Below, one piece after another: positions 30,080 through 40,064 of a stretch of 64,000 nt of DNA. The position numbers and the translations under genes were made by a program. Each line of letters starts with the position of its first letter. Positions within the stretch are counted from its first letter, which is position 1. The notes under the pieces are model-generated. The model was given only the letters and a program-made list of their open reading frames with translations, searched no databases and had not been told where the DNA came from. Source of the DNA: Nocardia bhagyanarayanae (lineage in GTDB: Bacteria; Actinomycetota; Actinomycetes; Mycobacteriales; Mycobacteriaceae); NCBI RefSeq assembly GCF_006716565.1, contig NZ_VFPG01000001.1, positions 248,001-312,000 of the forward strand, read 5' to 3'.

Positions 30080-31123
30080 TCAGGCGATCTGGCTGACCGA
30101 GACCGGCAGGCCCGGGTCGGTGGCGACCGTGAGCGGCGAGGGTTTCGCTCCGCCCGCGATGACGTGCGCGCCGAGGGCGGCGATCATCACGCCGTTGTCG
30201 GTGCACAGCCGCGGTTTCGGCACCCGCAGCGTCAAACCCGCCGCCGCGCAGCGCTCTTCGGCCAGCGAGCGGATTCGCGAGTTGGCGGTGGCGCCGCCGC
30301 CGAGCACCAGGGTGCCGACACCGACGTCCTGGGCCGCGCGGATGGCCTTCATGGTCAGCACGTCGGCGACCGCCTCCTGGAAGGACGCGGCGATATCCGG
30401 AATCGGCAGGTTCTCGGTCGCGACCCCGGCGCGCTGCGCGGACTCCACGTGGCGGGCGACGGCGGTCTTGAGACCGGAGAAGGAGAAGTCGTAGCGCGGG
30501 TCGCGCGGCCCGGTCATGCCGCGCGGGAACGCGATCGCCTTCGGGTCGCCACTCGCCGCGGCCGCGTCCAGCGCGGGCCCGCCGGGGAAGCCGAGACCGA
30601 GCAGCCGGGCGACCTTGTCGAACGCCTCCCCCGCCGCGTCGTCGACCGTGCTGCCGAGTTCGACGATCGGCTCGGCCAGATCGGTGACGTGCAGCAGGTG
30701 GGTGTGTCCGCCGGACACCAGCAGCGCGACGCAAGACGGCATCGGCCCGTGCTCCAGCGTGTCCACCGCTACGTGGCCGCCGAGGTGATTGAGCGCGTAG
30801 AACGGCACATCCCACGCGGCCGCATAGGCTTTCGCGGCCGCGACGCCGACCAGCAGCGCACCCGCGAGCCCGGGGCCGATGGTGACCGCGATCGCATCGG
30901 GCTTTGCGATACCCGCCGCGGAAAGCGCCCGGCGCATGGCGGGCACGATCGCCTCCAGGTGCGCGCGCGAGGCGATCTCCGGCACCACGCCGCCGAAGCG
31001 CGCGTGCTGATCCACGCTGGAGGCGACCTCGTCGGCGAGCAGCTCGCAGCTGCCGTCGGGATTGCGCCGAACGATGCCGACTCCGGTTTCGTCGCAGGAG
31101 GACTCGATGCCCATGACGATCAC
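30080..31123 (-). CDS. tsaD: tRNA N6-adenosine threonylcarbamoyltransferase TsaD
   Basis: The 347-residue enzyme transfers the threonylcarbamoyl group to A37 of ANN-decoding tRNAs. It has [14 protein letters not shown], the metal-binding [11 protein letters not shown] and [17 protein letters not shown], and [14 protein letters not shown]. The length is typical. The start is a GTG at 31123 that overlaps the rimI stop (GTGA). It is the last gene of the tsaE-tsaB-rimI-tsaD operon. Confidence 0.97.
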   Translation of the reverse strand: MIVMGIESSCDETGVGIVRRNPDGSCELLADEVASSVDQHARFGGVVPEIASRAHLEAIVPAMRRALSAAGIAKPDAIAVTIGPGLAGALLVGVAAAKAYAAAWDVPFYALNHLGGHVAVDTLEHGPMPSCVALLVSGGHTHLLHVTDLAEPIVELGSTVDDAAGEAFDKVARLLGLGFPGGPALDAAAASGDPKAIAFPRGMTGPRDPRYDFSFSGLKTAVARHVESAQRAGVATENLPIPDIAASFQEAVADVLTMKAIRAAQDVGVGTLVLGGGATANSRIRSLAEERCAAAGLTLRVPKPRLCTDNGVMIAALGAHVIAGGAKPSPLTVATDPGLPVSVSQIA

Positions 31124-31641
31124 GACAACACCTCGTCGGGAAGCGGGAGCGCGGTCAGTTCCGGCCTGCGCATGGTGTAGGCGTCGGCGCCGCTGGGTTG
31201 GTAATAGTTCTTGCGCAGACCGATGATGTGGAAGCCGTGCTTGGCGTAGAGCGCGATGGCGGGGGCGTTGTCGGTGCGCACCTCGAGGAAGACCGGTCCG
31301 CCGCGCTTGCCCGCCTCCGCGAGCAGCGCCTCCAGCAGCAGCGTGCCGATGCCCGCCCGGTGATAGCTCGGGTCGACGCCGATGGTGTGCACCTCGGCCT
31401 CGGGGTGTTCCGCATCACCCAGCAGCGCCACGCCCGCGTAGCCGACCATGCGGCCGTCCTCGGCGCGGGCGGTGATGTAGCGGTTGTGCGAACCGGCCAG
31501 CTCCGAGCGGAAGGCGACCGCATGCCACGGATCGTCTTCCGGGAACAGCAGTTGCTCGAGTTCGACACAGCGCTCGATGTCGTCCGCGTTCATCGGCTCG
31601 ATGTGGAAGGCGTGGGCGCGTACGTCTTCGTCCACCATCAC
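31120..31641 (-). CDS. rimI: Ribosomal-protein-S18-alanine N-acetyltransferase RimI
   Basis: The 173-residue GNAT acetyltransferase has the acetyl-CoA-binding [20 protein letters not shown] and [20 protein letters not shown]. Genes for RimI sit between tsaB and tsaD in many actinobacteria. The GTG at 31641 overlaps the tsaB stop; an ATG follows immediately at 31638. It may acetylate the N-terminus of S18 or other proteins. Confidence 0.94.
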   Translation of the reverse strand: MMVDEDVRAHAFHIEPMNADDIERCVELEQLLFPEDDPWHAVAFRSELAGSHNRYITARAEDGRMVGYAGVALLGDAEHPEAEVHTIGVDPSYHRAGIGTLLLEALLAEAGKRGGPVFLEVRTDNAPAIALYAKHGFHIIGLRKNYYQPSGADAYTMRRPELTALPLPDEVLS

Positions 31642-32339
31642 GCTCCCGTCCGATCGAGGGTGCGGTACGCGTTCTCGACGGCGTCCGGCCTGCGCAGGTA
31701 CAGCGGCACCAGCGGTTCCGGCACGGCGCGCGCGAGCACTTCGGCGGCGGCGACGCGCACCAGGCCCGCGGGCGAGGGCGTCTCCGCCGGAAGCACCGGC
31801 AGGTCGAACAGATCGACGTGCGAGGCGGAGCCCGCGATCGCCGTGGCCGAGCCGTGGTCCAGCGCGGCGGGCTTGATCACATCCGGTCCCGCGACGCGGA
31901 TGCCTGCGCGGTAGCGGGCCCAGTACACCTCGCGCCTGCGCGCGTCGGTCACCACGAGCAGCTCACCGTCGGCCGCGAACTCGCCCTGGGCGAAGACGTC
32001 CGAGGCGATCGCGTCCAGACTGCACACGCCGTACACCGGGATGCCGAGGGCGTCACCGAAGGCCGCCGCGGTCGCCATGCCGACCCGCAAGCCGGTGAAC
32101 GGTCCTGGCCCGACACCGGCGACGACCGCGGCGATATCGGTCCTGGAACGGCCTGCCTCGGAGAGGCATTCGAGGATCTGCGGGGTCAGCACCTCGGCGT
32201 GGGCGCGGGCATCGACCCGGACCCGCGAGGAGACGGTGCGCAGCTCGGCCGCGGTGACCGCATCGGGCGCGGCCTGCTCCAGTTCCACCAATCCCGCTGT
32301 AACGGCGGGTGTCGCGGTGTCGACAGCTAGTACAAGCAT
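31638..32339 (-). CDS. tsaB: TsaB, t6A complex subunit
   Basis: The 233-residue inactive homologue of TsaD has LVLAVDTATPAVTAGLV and VAGVGPGPFTGLRVGMATA, the TsaB hallmarks. It binds TsaD and TsaE in t6A synthesis. The ATG at 32339 gives the conventional N-terminus (MLVLAVDT). It is followed directly by rimI. Confidence 0.95.
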   Translation of the reverse strand: MLVLAVDTATPAVTAGLVELEQAAPDAVTAAELRTVSSRVRVDARAHAEVLTPQILECLSEAGRSRTDIAAVVAGVGPGPFTGLRVGMATAAAFGDALGIPVYGVCSLDAIASDVFAQGEFAADGELLVVTDARRREVYWARYRAGIRVAGPDVIKPAALDHGSATAIAGSASHVDLFDLPVLPAETPSPAGLVRVAAAEVLARAVPEPLVPLYLRRPDAVENAYRTLDRTGA

Positions 32340-32440
32340 GATTGGCCCAACGATACCGGGTGGTACCTCGACGCGGCGCGGAGCTACCGAGTAGCTAAAT
32401 CCGCAGGCCGATCCGGCGGCAGGCCCACTGTGACCTGCGT

Positions 32441-32890
32441 CTACTCGACCCACTCCCAGACCGCGGTTCGCACATCGGATTCCGGTTCTCTGGTCAGCAG
32501 CACGCGCAGATGCCGCTCGGCGAGGTGCTCGACGACCCCCAGGCCCCACTCCACCACGACCACCGCCTCGTGCAGATCGGTGTCGAGGTCGAGCGCGTCG
32601 AGTTCGTCCAGATCGCCGCCGAGCCGATAGGCGTCCACGTGCACCATCGGCACCGGCGCCGCGCCTTCACGCCGACCCGCCCGGTGCTGCCTGGCGATGA
32701 TGAAGGTGGGCGAGCTCACTCGGCCCTGCACACCGAGGCCCTCGGCGATGCCGCGCGTCAAGGCGGTCTTGCCCGCGCCGAGCGGACCGTCGAGCACCAC
32801 GAGATCGCCCGCCCCGAGTTCGGCGGCCAGTTCGCGGCCGAGTGCCTCGGTGTCCTCCACGGTCGGCAGCGTTCGCCGTTGCTGCGTCAC
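32441..32890 (-). CDS. tsaE: TsaE, t6A complex ATPase
   Basis: The 149-residue P-loop ATPase has Walker A GPLGAGKTALTRG (residues 35-47), VSSPTFIIA, HVDAYRLGG and VVVVEWG. It drives the TsaB-TsaD cycle. The GTG at 32890 is preceded by GGAGG at 6 nt. The open frame extends upstream into the repeat field, but that part is not TsaE-like. It is first in the tsa operon, 100 bp upstream of tsaB. Confidence 0.94.
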   Translation of the reverse strand: MTQQRRTLPTVEDTEALGRELAAELGAGDLVVLDGPLGAGKTALTRGIAEGLGVQGRVSSPTFIIARQHRAGRREGAAPVPMVHVDAYRLGGDLDELDALDLDTDLHEAVVVVEWGLGVVEHLAERHLRVLLTREPESDVRTAVWEWVE

Positions 32891-32934
32891 CGCCGCCCTC
32901 CTTCTCGCCCTGCCGCTGATCGGGGTCGAGCGTA

Positions 32935-34262
32935 CCGGCGCGGTCGCGGTCGGCCGCGAGCAGCTTCGCGATCGGCGCTCACCCTGCTGACGCCTCATCG
33001 GCCTCCTTGGCGGGCCCTGTTCCCGACCACCGCTCACAACGACGACACCTCGTCGGCTGACGGGGCGCGGCCGGCTTCACCCCGCCGAAGCCTTGTCGGT
33101 TTCCTCGGCGCGGAAGCCCGGCGCCGACAGCTTCGCGACTACCGCCCAAACCGCCGAGGCGGCATCGACGTCGTTGGCGCGGAAGACGCGGCGCCACCAC
33201 CGCTCACCACTGACGCCGCATCGGCCTCCTCGGCGCGGAAGCATCTGGCGCGAACAGCTTCCCGATCGGCGCTCACCCTGCCGAAGCTCTTCGGCCTCCT
33301 TGGCGGGGCTCTGTTCGCGACCACCGCTCACCACGACTACACCGTGGCAGCTCGTCTGGGCGCGGCCAACTCCTCCGACGGCGTCCCATCGGCTGCCTCG
33401 CCCGGAAGAACCCGGTGCGAACAGCTTCCCGATCGGCGCTCGATCCGGCGAGGCCGCGTCTGCCTCGCGGAAGAGCCCGGCACGAACAGGCCTCGCGTCC
33501 GCCGCTCACCCGACGACACTGCGTCGGCCGCCTGAGCGCGGCCAGATCACTCCGCCGACGCCTCATCGGCCTCCGCGGCACGGAAGAACTCGGCGGCACC
33601 GCTCACCCGCCGAGGCTGCGTCGGCGTCGGCGGCACGGCTCACCCGCCGAGGCCGCGTCGGCGTCGTTGGCGCGAAAGAACCGGCCCGAACAGCTTCCCG
33701 ATCGGCGCTCACACCGCGGAGGCCACGTCGGAATCGTTGGCGCGAAAGAACCCCAGCGCGGTGCGGTTCGCCTCCGCCGCTCAGCCCAACGGCGCCGCGT
33801 CGGCCGCATGGGCGCCGCCAGCTTCACTCCGCCGACGCCTCACAAGCCTCCGCCGCGCGGAAGACTCGGCGGCACCGCTCACCCGCCGAGGCCGCGTCCG
33901 CATCGTTGGCGAAAAACCGGCCCGAACAGCTTCCCGATCGGCGCTCACACCGCCAGGGTCACGTCGGAATCGTTGGCACGGAAGAACCCGGCGCGGGCGT
34001 TGTTGACGTCGTTGGCGCCAAAGAACCTCGGCGCAACTAGGTTCCGTTCGCCGCTCAGCCCCACGGCGTCGCGTCGGCCACATGGGCGCGGCCAGCTTCA
34101 CCCGCCGACGCCTCATAGGCCTCCGCAACGCGGAAGAACCCGGTGCCACCGCTCACCCGCAGAGGCCGCGTCGGCGTTGGCCGAAAGAACTCCGGCGCGA
34201 CCCGGTTCACCTCCGCCGCTCACCACGACGACGCCGTGCCGGCTGACCGGGGGCGGCCCGCT
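32935..34262. repeat. Degenerate repeat field derived from the 3' end of the adjacent hydrolase gene
   Basis: About 1.3 kb without a credible gene, made of diverged repeats. One core, CGGAAGAACCCGGCGCG (variants CGGAAGACTCGGCGGC, CGGAAGCATCTGGCGCG), follows CCGACGCCTCATCGGCCTCC and recurs near 33090, 33215, 33555, 33832 and 34103. The same string is the coding 3' end of the hydrolase gene at 34263 (minus-strand FFRAEELDEASAG). A second core, CAGCTTCCCGATCGGCGCTC, occurs at about 33253, 33421, 33690 and 33927, with a variant near 32964. The pieces form a higher-order period of about 275 bp between 33550 and 34100. Every frame is broken or lacks family resemblance. Confidence 0.8.
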
Positions 34263-35375
34263 TCACCCGGCCGATGCCTCGTCGAGTTCCTCCGCGCGGA
34301 AGAACCCGGCGCGTACCAGGAGCCGGTGTAGCGCGTCGTTGATGGTGTCGGGGAATTGCAGGTGCGGCATATGGGCGGCCTCGGCGAGGCGGATCAGTTC
34401 GCTGTTCGGCAGTTCGCGGGCGAGGGCGCGCGAGTTGCGGAACGGGATCACCAGATCGTGCGCGCCGCCGAGGACCAGCACGGGAAGACCGGCCAGCGTC
34501 GGCAGGGCGGCGGACTCGTCGTGCAGCTCAATGGCTTTCAGGAACTTGACGATCGTCTCCACCGGGGTGTCGTCGATCATCAGCGTGCTGAATCTGGACA
34601 GCGTCGGGCTGACCGGGCCGTGGAACGAACTCACGTGCAGGATCGGCGTGATCAGGTGCCGCACCGTCGACCGACCGGCCTGCACCAACGCGGGCGCGGT
34701 GTGCACGGCGAGCCGGAAGCCGTCGATCGCCGGATTGCGCAGCAGCTGGGTGATGCCCGCCGCGGTGACTTCTGCGGCCGCAGTGGAGATCAGTGCGATC
34801 GCGATCACCCGTCGCTCGAACAGCTCGCGGAACTGGGCCGCCGCCGCGAGCACGGCCATACCGCCGAGCGAATGACCGACGAGCGCGACCGGTCCGGTGG
34901 GCGCGGTCGCCTCGATGACGGCGGCAACGTCGCGGCCCAGCTGCGCCACGGTGCAGCTCTCGGTGGTCGGTGTGCCGGAGCGCCCGTGCCCGCGCAAGTC
35001 GAAGAAGACGAGCCGAACCGCTGCGCCCCAGCGCTTTTCCAGGTCGCGCCGCTGAAAGTGGAAGGACTCCATGCTGTTGCAGAAGCCGTGCACGAAGACG
35101 ACGGTCAGTGGCGCGTCGACCGGACCGCACTCGCGGGTGGCGAGCCGGACGCCGTCTTCGGTGACGACCGCGCCCGCCCGGTCATCGGCCATGAGCGCGA
35201 AGTTCTCGTCGCGGTATTCGTCGCGACGCGCGGGCCAGAGCACTCGCGCGCCCGCGCGGCGCAGCGCGTGCGCCCCGGCCAGCGCGCCGACCATGCCCGC
35301 GGTCGCCATCCCGCCGCGCCAGATGTTCGTGTGACTGTTGTTGCCCCGCAGTGCTTTCGGTCGTCGCGCTCGCAT
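34263..35375 (-). CDS. Alpha/beta hydrolase
   Basis: The 370-residue protein has an N-terminal basic and hydrophobic segment (MRARRPKALRG, then AGMVGALAGAHALRR), followed by an alpha/beta-hydrolase core with VVFVHGFCNSMESF, FFDLRGHGRS, the nucleophile elbow LVGHSLGGMA, the acid in GAHDLVIP and the His in EAAHMPHLQFPD. The triad is therefore intact. GAGGGG lies 6 nt before the ATG at 35375. It is just downstream of alr on the same strand. The C-terminal 15 codons (FFRAEELDEASAG) are the same sequence that recurs in the repeat field next door, so the tail may be a repeat-derived extension. Confidence 0.9.
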   Translation of the reverse strand: MRARRPKALRGNNSHTNIWRGGMATAGMVGALAGAHALRRAGARVLWPARRDEYRDENFALMADDRAGAVVTEDGVRLATRECGPVDAPLTVVFVHGFCNSMESFHFQRRDLEKRWGAAVRLVFFDLRGHGRSGTPTTESCTVAQLGRDVAAVIEATAPTGPVALVGHSLGGMAVLAAAAQFRELFERRVIAIALISTAAAEVTAAGITQLLRNPAIDGFRLAVHTAPALVQAGRSTVRHLITPILHVSSFHGPVSPTLSRFSTLMIDDTPVETIVKFLKAIELHDESAALPTLAGLPVLVLGGAHDLVIPFRNSRALARELPNSELIRLAEAAHMPHLQFPDTINDALHRLLVRAGFFRAEELDEASAG

Positions 35376-35429
35376 CGAGAACCCCTCATCTGTCGGCGGA
35401 ACGCACGTCGACGAGTCCAGCACACGCCA

Positions 35430-36578
35430 TCAGGACGGGCAAGCTCCGACGTGTCGCCGCGCGACCCGTCCGCGCGGCGAGCAGACGATCTCGTAGTGGA
35501 TCGTGCCGAGCACGTCGGCCCAGTCCTGGGCGACAGGCTGGTCCGGGCCAGCGCCGAACATGATCGCGTTGTCGCCCTCGGACACGCCCGCGGCGTTGTC
35601 GCCCAGGTCGACGACGAACTGATCCATGCACACGCGCCCGACGTTGGGGCGGCGCGCGCCGCCGAGCCACACGTCGAAGCGGCCGCTCAGCGGACGGAAC
35701 ACGCCGTCGGCATAGCCGGCGGGGATGAGGGCGACGGTGGTGTCGTGCGGCGCGATCCACTGGTGTCCGTACGAGACACCCTCGCCCGCGGCGACCCGTT
35801 TCACCAGGGCGACCTGGGCCTGGAACGTCATCGCGGGGCGCAGGCCGAAATCGCCCATCTCCGGGACCGGGCTCAGGCCGTACACCGCGATGCCGGGGCG
35901 CACCATGTCGAAGGCCAGGTCGGGGCGGGTGACCGCGGCGGCGGAGTTGGCCAGGTGCGCGACCTCGGGCGGCAGGCCGTGCCGCTCGGCGGCGGCGATG
36001 GCCTCGACGAACCGGTCGCGCTGCACGTCGAGGAACGGGTGGTCGGGCTCGTCGGCGTGCGCCAGGTGCGAGAAGATCGCGCGGAACCGCACGACGCCCT
36101 CCGCGACCAGGTCACGCAGGGCGGCGAGGACCTTCGGGTATTCGTCCGGGGCGATGCCGTTGCGGTTCAAACCGGTGTCGACCTTGAGGGTGACCGTCGC
36201 GGTCTGGCCGATCCGCCGCGCCGCCGCCTCCACCCACTGCAGATTCGGGAGCGAGGAGACGCCGATCTCGATGTCGGCCGCGATCGCCGCGGCGTAGTCG
36301 GAGCCGGAGTTGTGGAGCCAGCACAGAATCGGCGCGTCGATCCCGGCCGCGCGCAGGTCCAGCGCCTCCGGAATCGTGGTCGTCCCGAGCTCCCGAGCCC
36401 CCGCCGCCAATGCGGCCCGCGCGACCTCCACCGCGCCGTGGTTGTAGCCGTCGGCCTTCACCACCACCATCACCGCCGCGTCTCCCGCGTACTCCCGCAG
36501 GACCCGCACATTGTGGGCAATAGCATCGAGATCGACGACTGTCTCCACTTGCGCACTCACAACAGCCGATCCTGCCAT
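35430..36578 (-). CDS. alr: Alanine racemase
   Basis: The 382-residue PLP enzyme interconverts L- and D-alanine for peptidoglycan. It contains [11 protein letters not shown] with the PLP Lys at residue 41, [12 protein letters not shown], and VSYGHQW with the catalytic Tyr; the C-terminal domain ends [13 protein letters not shown]. The ATG at 36578 ([23 protein letters not shown]) gives the normal length. An open frame continues 63 codons upstream into non-coding-looking sequence. The hydrolase follows after 54 bp. Confidence 0.96.
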   Translation of the reverse strand: MAGSAVVSAQVETVVDLDAIAHNVRVLREYAGDAAVMVVVKADGYNHGAVEVARAALAAGARELGTTTIPEALDLRAAGIDAPILCWLHNSGSDYAAAIAADIEIGVSSLPNLQWVEAAARRIGQTATVTLKVDTGLNRNGIAPDEYPKVLAALRDLVAEGVVRFRAIFSHLAHADEPDHPFLDVQRDRFVEAIAAAERHGLPPEVAHLANSAAAVTRPDLAFDMVRPGIAVYGLSPVPEMGDFGLRPAMTFQAQVALVKRVAAGEGVSYGHQWIAPHDTTVALIPAGYADGVFRPLSGRFDVWLGGARRPNVGRVCMDQFVVDLGDNAAGVSEGDNAIMFGAGPDQPVAQDWADVLGTIHYEIVCSPRGRVARRHVGACPS

Positions 36579-36848
36579 TCCGGGTATGGGCGCTGTCAGG
36601 GAGTACCGATTCCGCTGGTCACTGGGGTGTGCCAGAGGGTGACCGGTGAGAAGTGGAGGTGGGTTCGGCGGGGTTTGGGGTGGGGTCGCAGTGGTTGTGG
36701 AAGTGAAACGGTGGCGTCCACGGGGGTGGGGTTGGGCCTTGTCAACCCGGCTAACGCGTCCAGCCACTCCCCGGCAATCGGCGATCGGTTCGGCGGTTCC
36801 GTGAGCGGGCGGATGAGGAGGTGGGTGGCCGATGGTCGCGGGGCCTAG

Positions 36849-37321
36849 CGGCTGGATCGCGGGGGGCGAGATGGTCGCGTTGTCGTGGGCACCTCGCGTT
36901 TGGATGGTGGCTGGGGATCGGGTCCGTCGTTTTCGCCCGGGGGCCTCACGTGCGCGTGGCTGTTGGAATCCGGTTGGTTGCTTCTGGTGGGCGAGTCGCG
37001 TTTGGGCTGGTGGCTGGGAATTTGGTCGGTTGCGTTCTGTGGGCGACCCGCATTCTGGCTGGCGGCTGGGAAACCGGTTGGTCGCGGTCTGGCTGGCGAA
37101 TCGCGTTGGGGGTGGTGGCTGGTGAACCGGTGGGTCGCGCTCTGGTGGGCGACTCGCGTTTGGGGTGGTGGCTGGTGAGCCGGTGGGTCGCGCTCTGGTG
37201 GGCGAATCGGCATTCGGGGTGGTGGCTGGGAAACCGGTGGGTCACGTGCTGGTGGGCGACTCGCGTTTGGGGTGGTGGCTGGGAATCGGGTTGGTCGCGC
37301 TCTGTGGAGCAACTCACGTTT
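36849..37321. repeat. 53-bp tandem repeat array, copy 1 (about 9 units)
   Basis: Units of about 53 bp (range 49-54) start near 36849, 36902, 36955, 37004, 37056, 37109, 37162, 37216 and 37269. Each begins GGGGTGGTGGCTGGG or a variant and ends CTCGCGTTT. The right-hand units are nearly identical and the left ones are decayed. Because 53 is not a multiple of three and the units lack stops on the plus strand, all three frames stay open, which produces long repetitive ORFs (Gly/Trp/Val-rich) that I regard as spurious. Confidence 0.9.
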
Positions 37322-37820
37322 GGGGTGGTGGCTGGGGCGAGACTCCAAGAGCTCTACGCCCTCGCATAGTGCGCCTACCCAGGTATTCCTCGAAGCAGTG
37401 CTGGGCACGACGAGTGCCGTACCCGACTTACCTCCCGCAGTCGGGGTGGGATAGCGCAACTCCCAGCCCGGTCCACCGGCTGTGGTTACGTCCACAGAGC
37501 CGGGATAAGAGAGCGGCGAAATCGACGGGAGAGAAATGGTGGTTACCGAGGCGGTTTCAACCACCATATGACTACCGTCGAAACCATTTCACTATCGACG
37601 GTAGTCAAATGGCGGTAGAGCCCTTGACACCAGAGGAGCCAGAAGAGCCCACAACCGACAAACGCGACATCACCCCTCCCGTCACCGCCCCACAACGCAA
37701 CCACAGCCGGTCGACCACGCTGGAAGTCGAACCCCATGCACCCAACAGCGGGAGGTAAGCCGGGTACCCCACCTAACGCGCCCAGCACCGCTCACGGGCA
37801 AACCATGGCAGGCAAACCAA
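37322..37820. repeat. 499-bp block, copy 1, adjoining the 53-bp array
   Basis: This block is homologous, position for position, to 51597-52095, with balanced one-base indels. It contains an inverted repeat GACTACCGTCGA/TCGACGGTAGTC (37570-37606) and, just before it, ATGGTGGTT/AACCACCAT. ORFs in the block differ between copies at many amino-acid-changing positions, so coding is unlikely. It could be a REP-like or small mobile element, or a structured RNA. Confidence 0.85.
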
Positions 37821-38045
37821 TTCGAATCAGCGAACCCCGGGAACCACGTTCGAGACGCAACCCCGAACCGAACCATCGCCACCCGCTTCCCCACCACTGG
37901 AGAAACCAGCACTCGGCACACCAGCCTCCGGCTGTCACTGCTAAGCCATTCAGCACATGCCCAGCCCCGCCATCAAACCCGGGGCAACGTCGGGGCAGCG
38001 CCGCCACCGGATCGCGCACACAGCACCAAAACACCCCAGCCACCT

Positions 38046-39485
38046 TCACTCACCCAACGAACGCAAGGTGCGAATGGCCGCGCGAACGTGACCGAGGAGC
38101 GGCGTCGCCGAGATCGGCGCAGCGGTGGGATGGTTCTCGTGGGCGGCGAGGTTGGCAGCCAAAGCGTGAACCCGCGCGGCGGCAGCGGCGGACCAGGCGG
38201 AGTCGCACCCGGCGGCGAGCAGGCCTCCGATGACACCCGAGAGGACATCGCCCGCGCCCGCGGTGGCAGCCCAGGAACCGCCCGCCTCGTTGACGAACAC
38301 CGGTCGGCCCGGCGCGGCAACCAGGGTGGCTCGGCCCTTGAGCAGCACGGTGACCTGCCATTTCTCGGCGAGATCGCGCACCGCGCCGATCCGATCCGGG
38401 CCCACTTCCTGACCGGTCAGCCGAGCGAATTCCCCGGCGTGCGGGGTCAACACCGTCGGCGCGGTCCGGCCGCGCACCAGGTCGGGGGCGGCGGTGAGCA
38501 AGGTCAGACCGTCGGCGTCGACCACTGTCGGCAGGTCGGTGGCGAGTATCTGCTCTAGCCGTTCGCGAGCGGCCGCGTCCGTGCCCGAACCTGGGCCGAA
38601 CACCCAGGACTGCACCCGACCGGTATCGGAAACACTTTGTGCCGCAATCACTTCTGGGAAATGCGTAAGCACTTGCGACGCACCGGTGCCCGCGTAGCGC
38701 ACCATGCCGGAAGTGGCCGCCACCGCGCCGCCCGTGCACAAAACGGCCGCGCCGGGATAGGTTTCGCTGCCCGCGCAGATGCCGGTGACGCCCTGGGTGT
38801 ACTTGTCATCGGTCGGCCCCGGTACCGGCCACCGTGCACCGATCTCCGCCGGTTCGAGTGCGGCGAGTTCAGGTTCGGGGAGCTCTAAACCGATGGGTAC
38901 CAATTCGATTCGTCCACACCACGGCGCGGCCAACGCGTGCACCGGCTTGTACGCACCGAACGCGACCGTCACCGCCGCGCGCACCGCGGGCCCCGCCACC
39001 GCCCCGGTATCCGGATCGACACCGCTCGGCAGATCCGCCGCCACGATTGGAACGCTCACCCCCGCGACGAGTTCCGCGGCCCGCGGCCGCAACGGGCCGC
39101 GTCCGGAGATGCCGACGATGCCGTCGACGACAAGATCGGGCGCGCCGACTTCCTCGCGCACCCGCCCACCCGACGCACGCAGTGCGGCAAGGCCTTTCGC
39201 GTGCGCGCGGGCCGGGTCGAGCAGCACCGCCGTCACTTCCACGCCTCGTCGGCGCAATTTCGCGCCCGCCCACAGGGAATCGCCGCCGTTGTCGCCGGAG
39301 CCCACCAGCAGCGTCACGGCCCGCCCCGCGATGCCCCCGGTCCGCGCGCGCAGCTCGCTCGCGACGATCGTCGCAAGGCCGTGCGCCGCACGCTGCATGG
39401 GCATCCCCTCGGGCACCCTCGTGAACAGTTCGGCCTCGGCAGCGCGCACTTCATCGGCGGTGAAATAGCCGCGGTGAACGGACAT
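38046..39485 (-). CDS. nnr: Bifunctional NAD(P)H-hydrate epimerase/dehydratase
   Basis: The 479-residue fusion repairs hydrated NAD(P)H. The N-terminal epimerase part has LLVGSGDNGGDSLWAGAKL and VVDGIVGISGRGPL, and the C-terminal dehydratase part has DADGLTLL, LTPHAGEFARL, LLKGRATLVAAP and AATAGAGDVLSGVIGGLLAAG (the GAGD phosphate/ADP site). The ATG at 39485 has GGAGGC upstream. In actinobacteria this gene lies between alr and glmS, as here, though in this genome the 53-bp repeat module is inserted between it and alr. Confidence 0.95.
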   Translation of the reverse strand: MSVHRGYFTADEVRAAEAELFTRVPEGMPMQRAAHGLATIVASELRARTGGIAGRAVTLLVGSGDNGGDSLWAGAKLRRRGVEVTAVLLDPARAHAKGLAALRASGGRVREEVGAPDLVVDGIVGISGRGPLRPRAAELVAGVSVPIVAADLPSGVDPDTGAVAGPAVRAAVTVAFGAYKPVHALAAPWCGRIELVPIGLELPEPELAALEPAEIGARWPVPGPTDDKYTQGVTGICAGSETYPGAAVLCTGGAVAATSGMVRYAGTGASQVLTHFPEVIAAQSVSDTGRVQSWVFGPGSGTDAAARERLEQILATDLPTVVDADGLTLLTAAPDLVRGRTAPTVLTPHAGEFARLTGQEVGPDRIGAVRDLAEKWQVTVLLKGRATLVAAPGRPVFVNEAGGSWAATAGAGDVLSGVIGGLLAAGCDSAWSAAAAARVHALAANLAAHENHPTAAPISATPLLGHVRAAIRTLRSLGE

Positions 39486-39638
39486 CGGCGCCTCCACTGG
39501 TTGGGGACCTGAGTGCTTCGGGCTGGCCGCCCGTCCGGACACTACCTCCTCGCGCGCCGAATCCGCCGTGCCACAAACCCCGCTGCACGGCTCCGGTCGT
39601 GCGCAGGGCTTCCGGCTGTGCCACTAAGCTCGAACATC

Positions 39639-40058
39639 ATGCCGATGGTTAGCCGCGCCAAGTCCGCTCCGATCGTCACCGCGTTCGCCGTGGCGGCGAC
39701 GCTGTCGCTGGTCGGCTGCGGCTCCGACGAGTCCGCCCCCGAGCGGAACGGCACCGCGCGGGCAACGTCGACAGCCGCGACACCGACCGGCGATCGCAAG
39801 CCCGCCAGCGTCACCGTCGACGTGGACGACATGAAGTTCTCCCCTGAGAACGTCACGGTCGGCGTCGGCGACACCGTCAGGTGGAAGTTCTCCGACAAGG
39901 CGCCGCACTCGGTGCAGGGCATCGGCGACAAGGCCATGGGCATCAACAGCCCGATCTTCGACAACGGCGAGTGGAGCTACACCTTCACCCAGCCGGGCAC
40001 CTACCGCTACCTGTGCACCCTGCACCCGGAGATGCGCGGCACGGTCACCGTCCAGTAG
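39639..40058 (+). CDS. Cupredoxin-domain lipoprotein
   Basis: The 139-residue protein has a lipoprotein signal (LSLVGC, lipid-attached Cys at 27), a Ser/Thr/Ala linker, and a plastocyanin-like domain. The type-1 copper ligands are visible: His 90 in PHSVQG, then Cys 126, His 129 and Met 132 in LCTLHPEM. It is likely an extracytoplasmic electron-transfer or copper-binding protein. The ATG at 39639 is preferred because it opens the signal peptide. Confidence 0.9.
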   Translation: MPMVSRAKSAPIVTAFAVAATLSLVGCGSDESAPERNGTARATSTAATPTGDRKPASVTVDVDDMKFSPENVTVGVGDTVRWKFSDKAPHSVQGIGDKAMGINSPIFDNGEWSYTFTQPGTYRYLCTLHPEMRGTVTVQ

Positions 40059-40064
40059 GTCCGG

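Noticed and set aside
32510..34875. Long plus-strand ORFs (up to 486 codons) across the repeat field and the hydrolase gene
   Set aside because: They consist of Arg/Pro/Ser-rich translations of repeated DNA and of the antisense of the hydrolase, and show no family signature.
36849..37321. CRISPR array
   Set aside because: The repeats are contiguous with no spacers, and no cas gene is present. The same holds for the array at 51226 and the 17-bp repeats at 27782.
36832..37758. Gly/Trp/Val-rich plus-strand ORFs and the 240-codon minus-strand ORF in the first 53-bp array
   Set aside because: All frames are open because the 53-bp unit has no stops; the two copies differ by many amino-acid changes and the composition is not protein-like.
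37543..37788. 81-codon minus-strand ORF present in both 499-bp blocks
   Set aside because: It is open in both copies, but substitutions between copies mostly change amino acids, which argues against coding selection.
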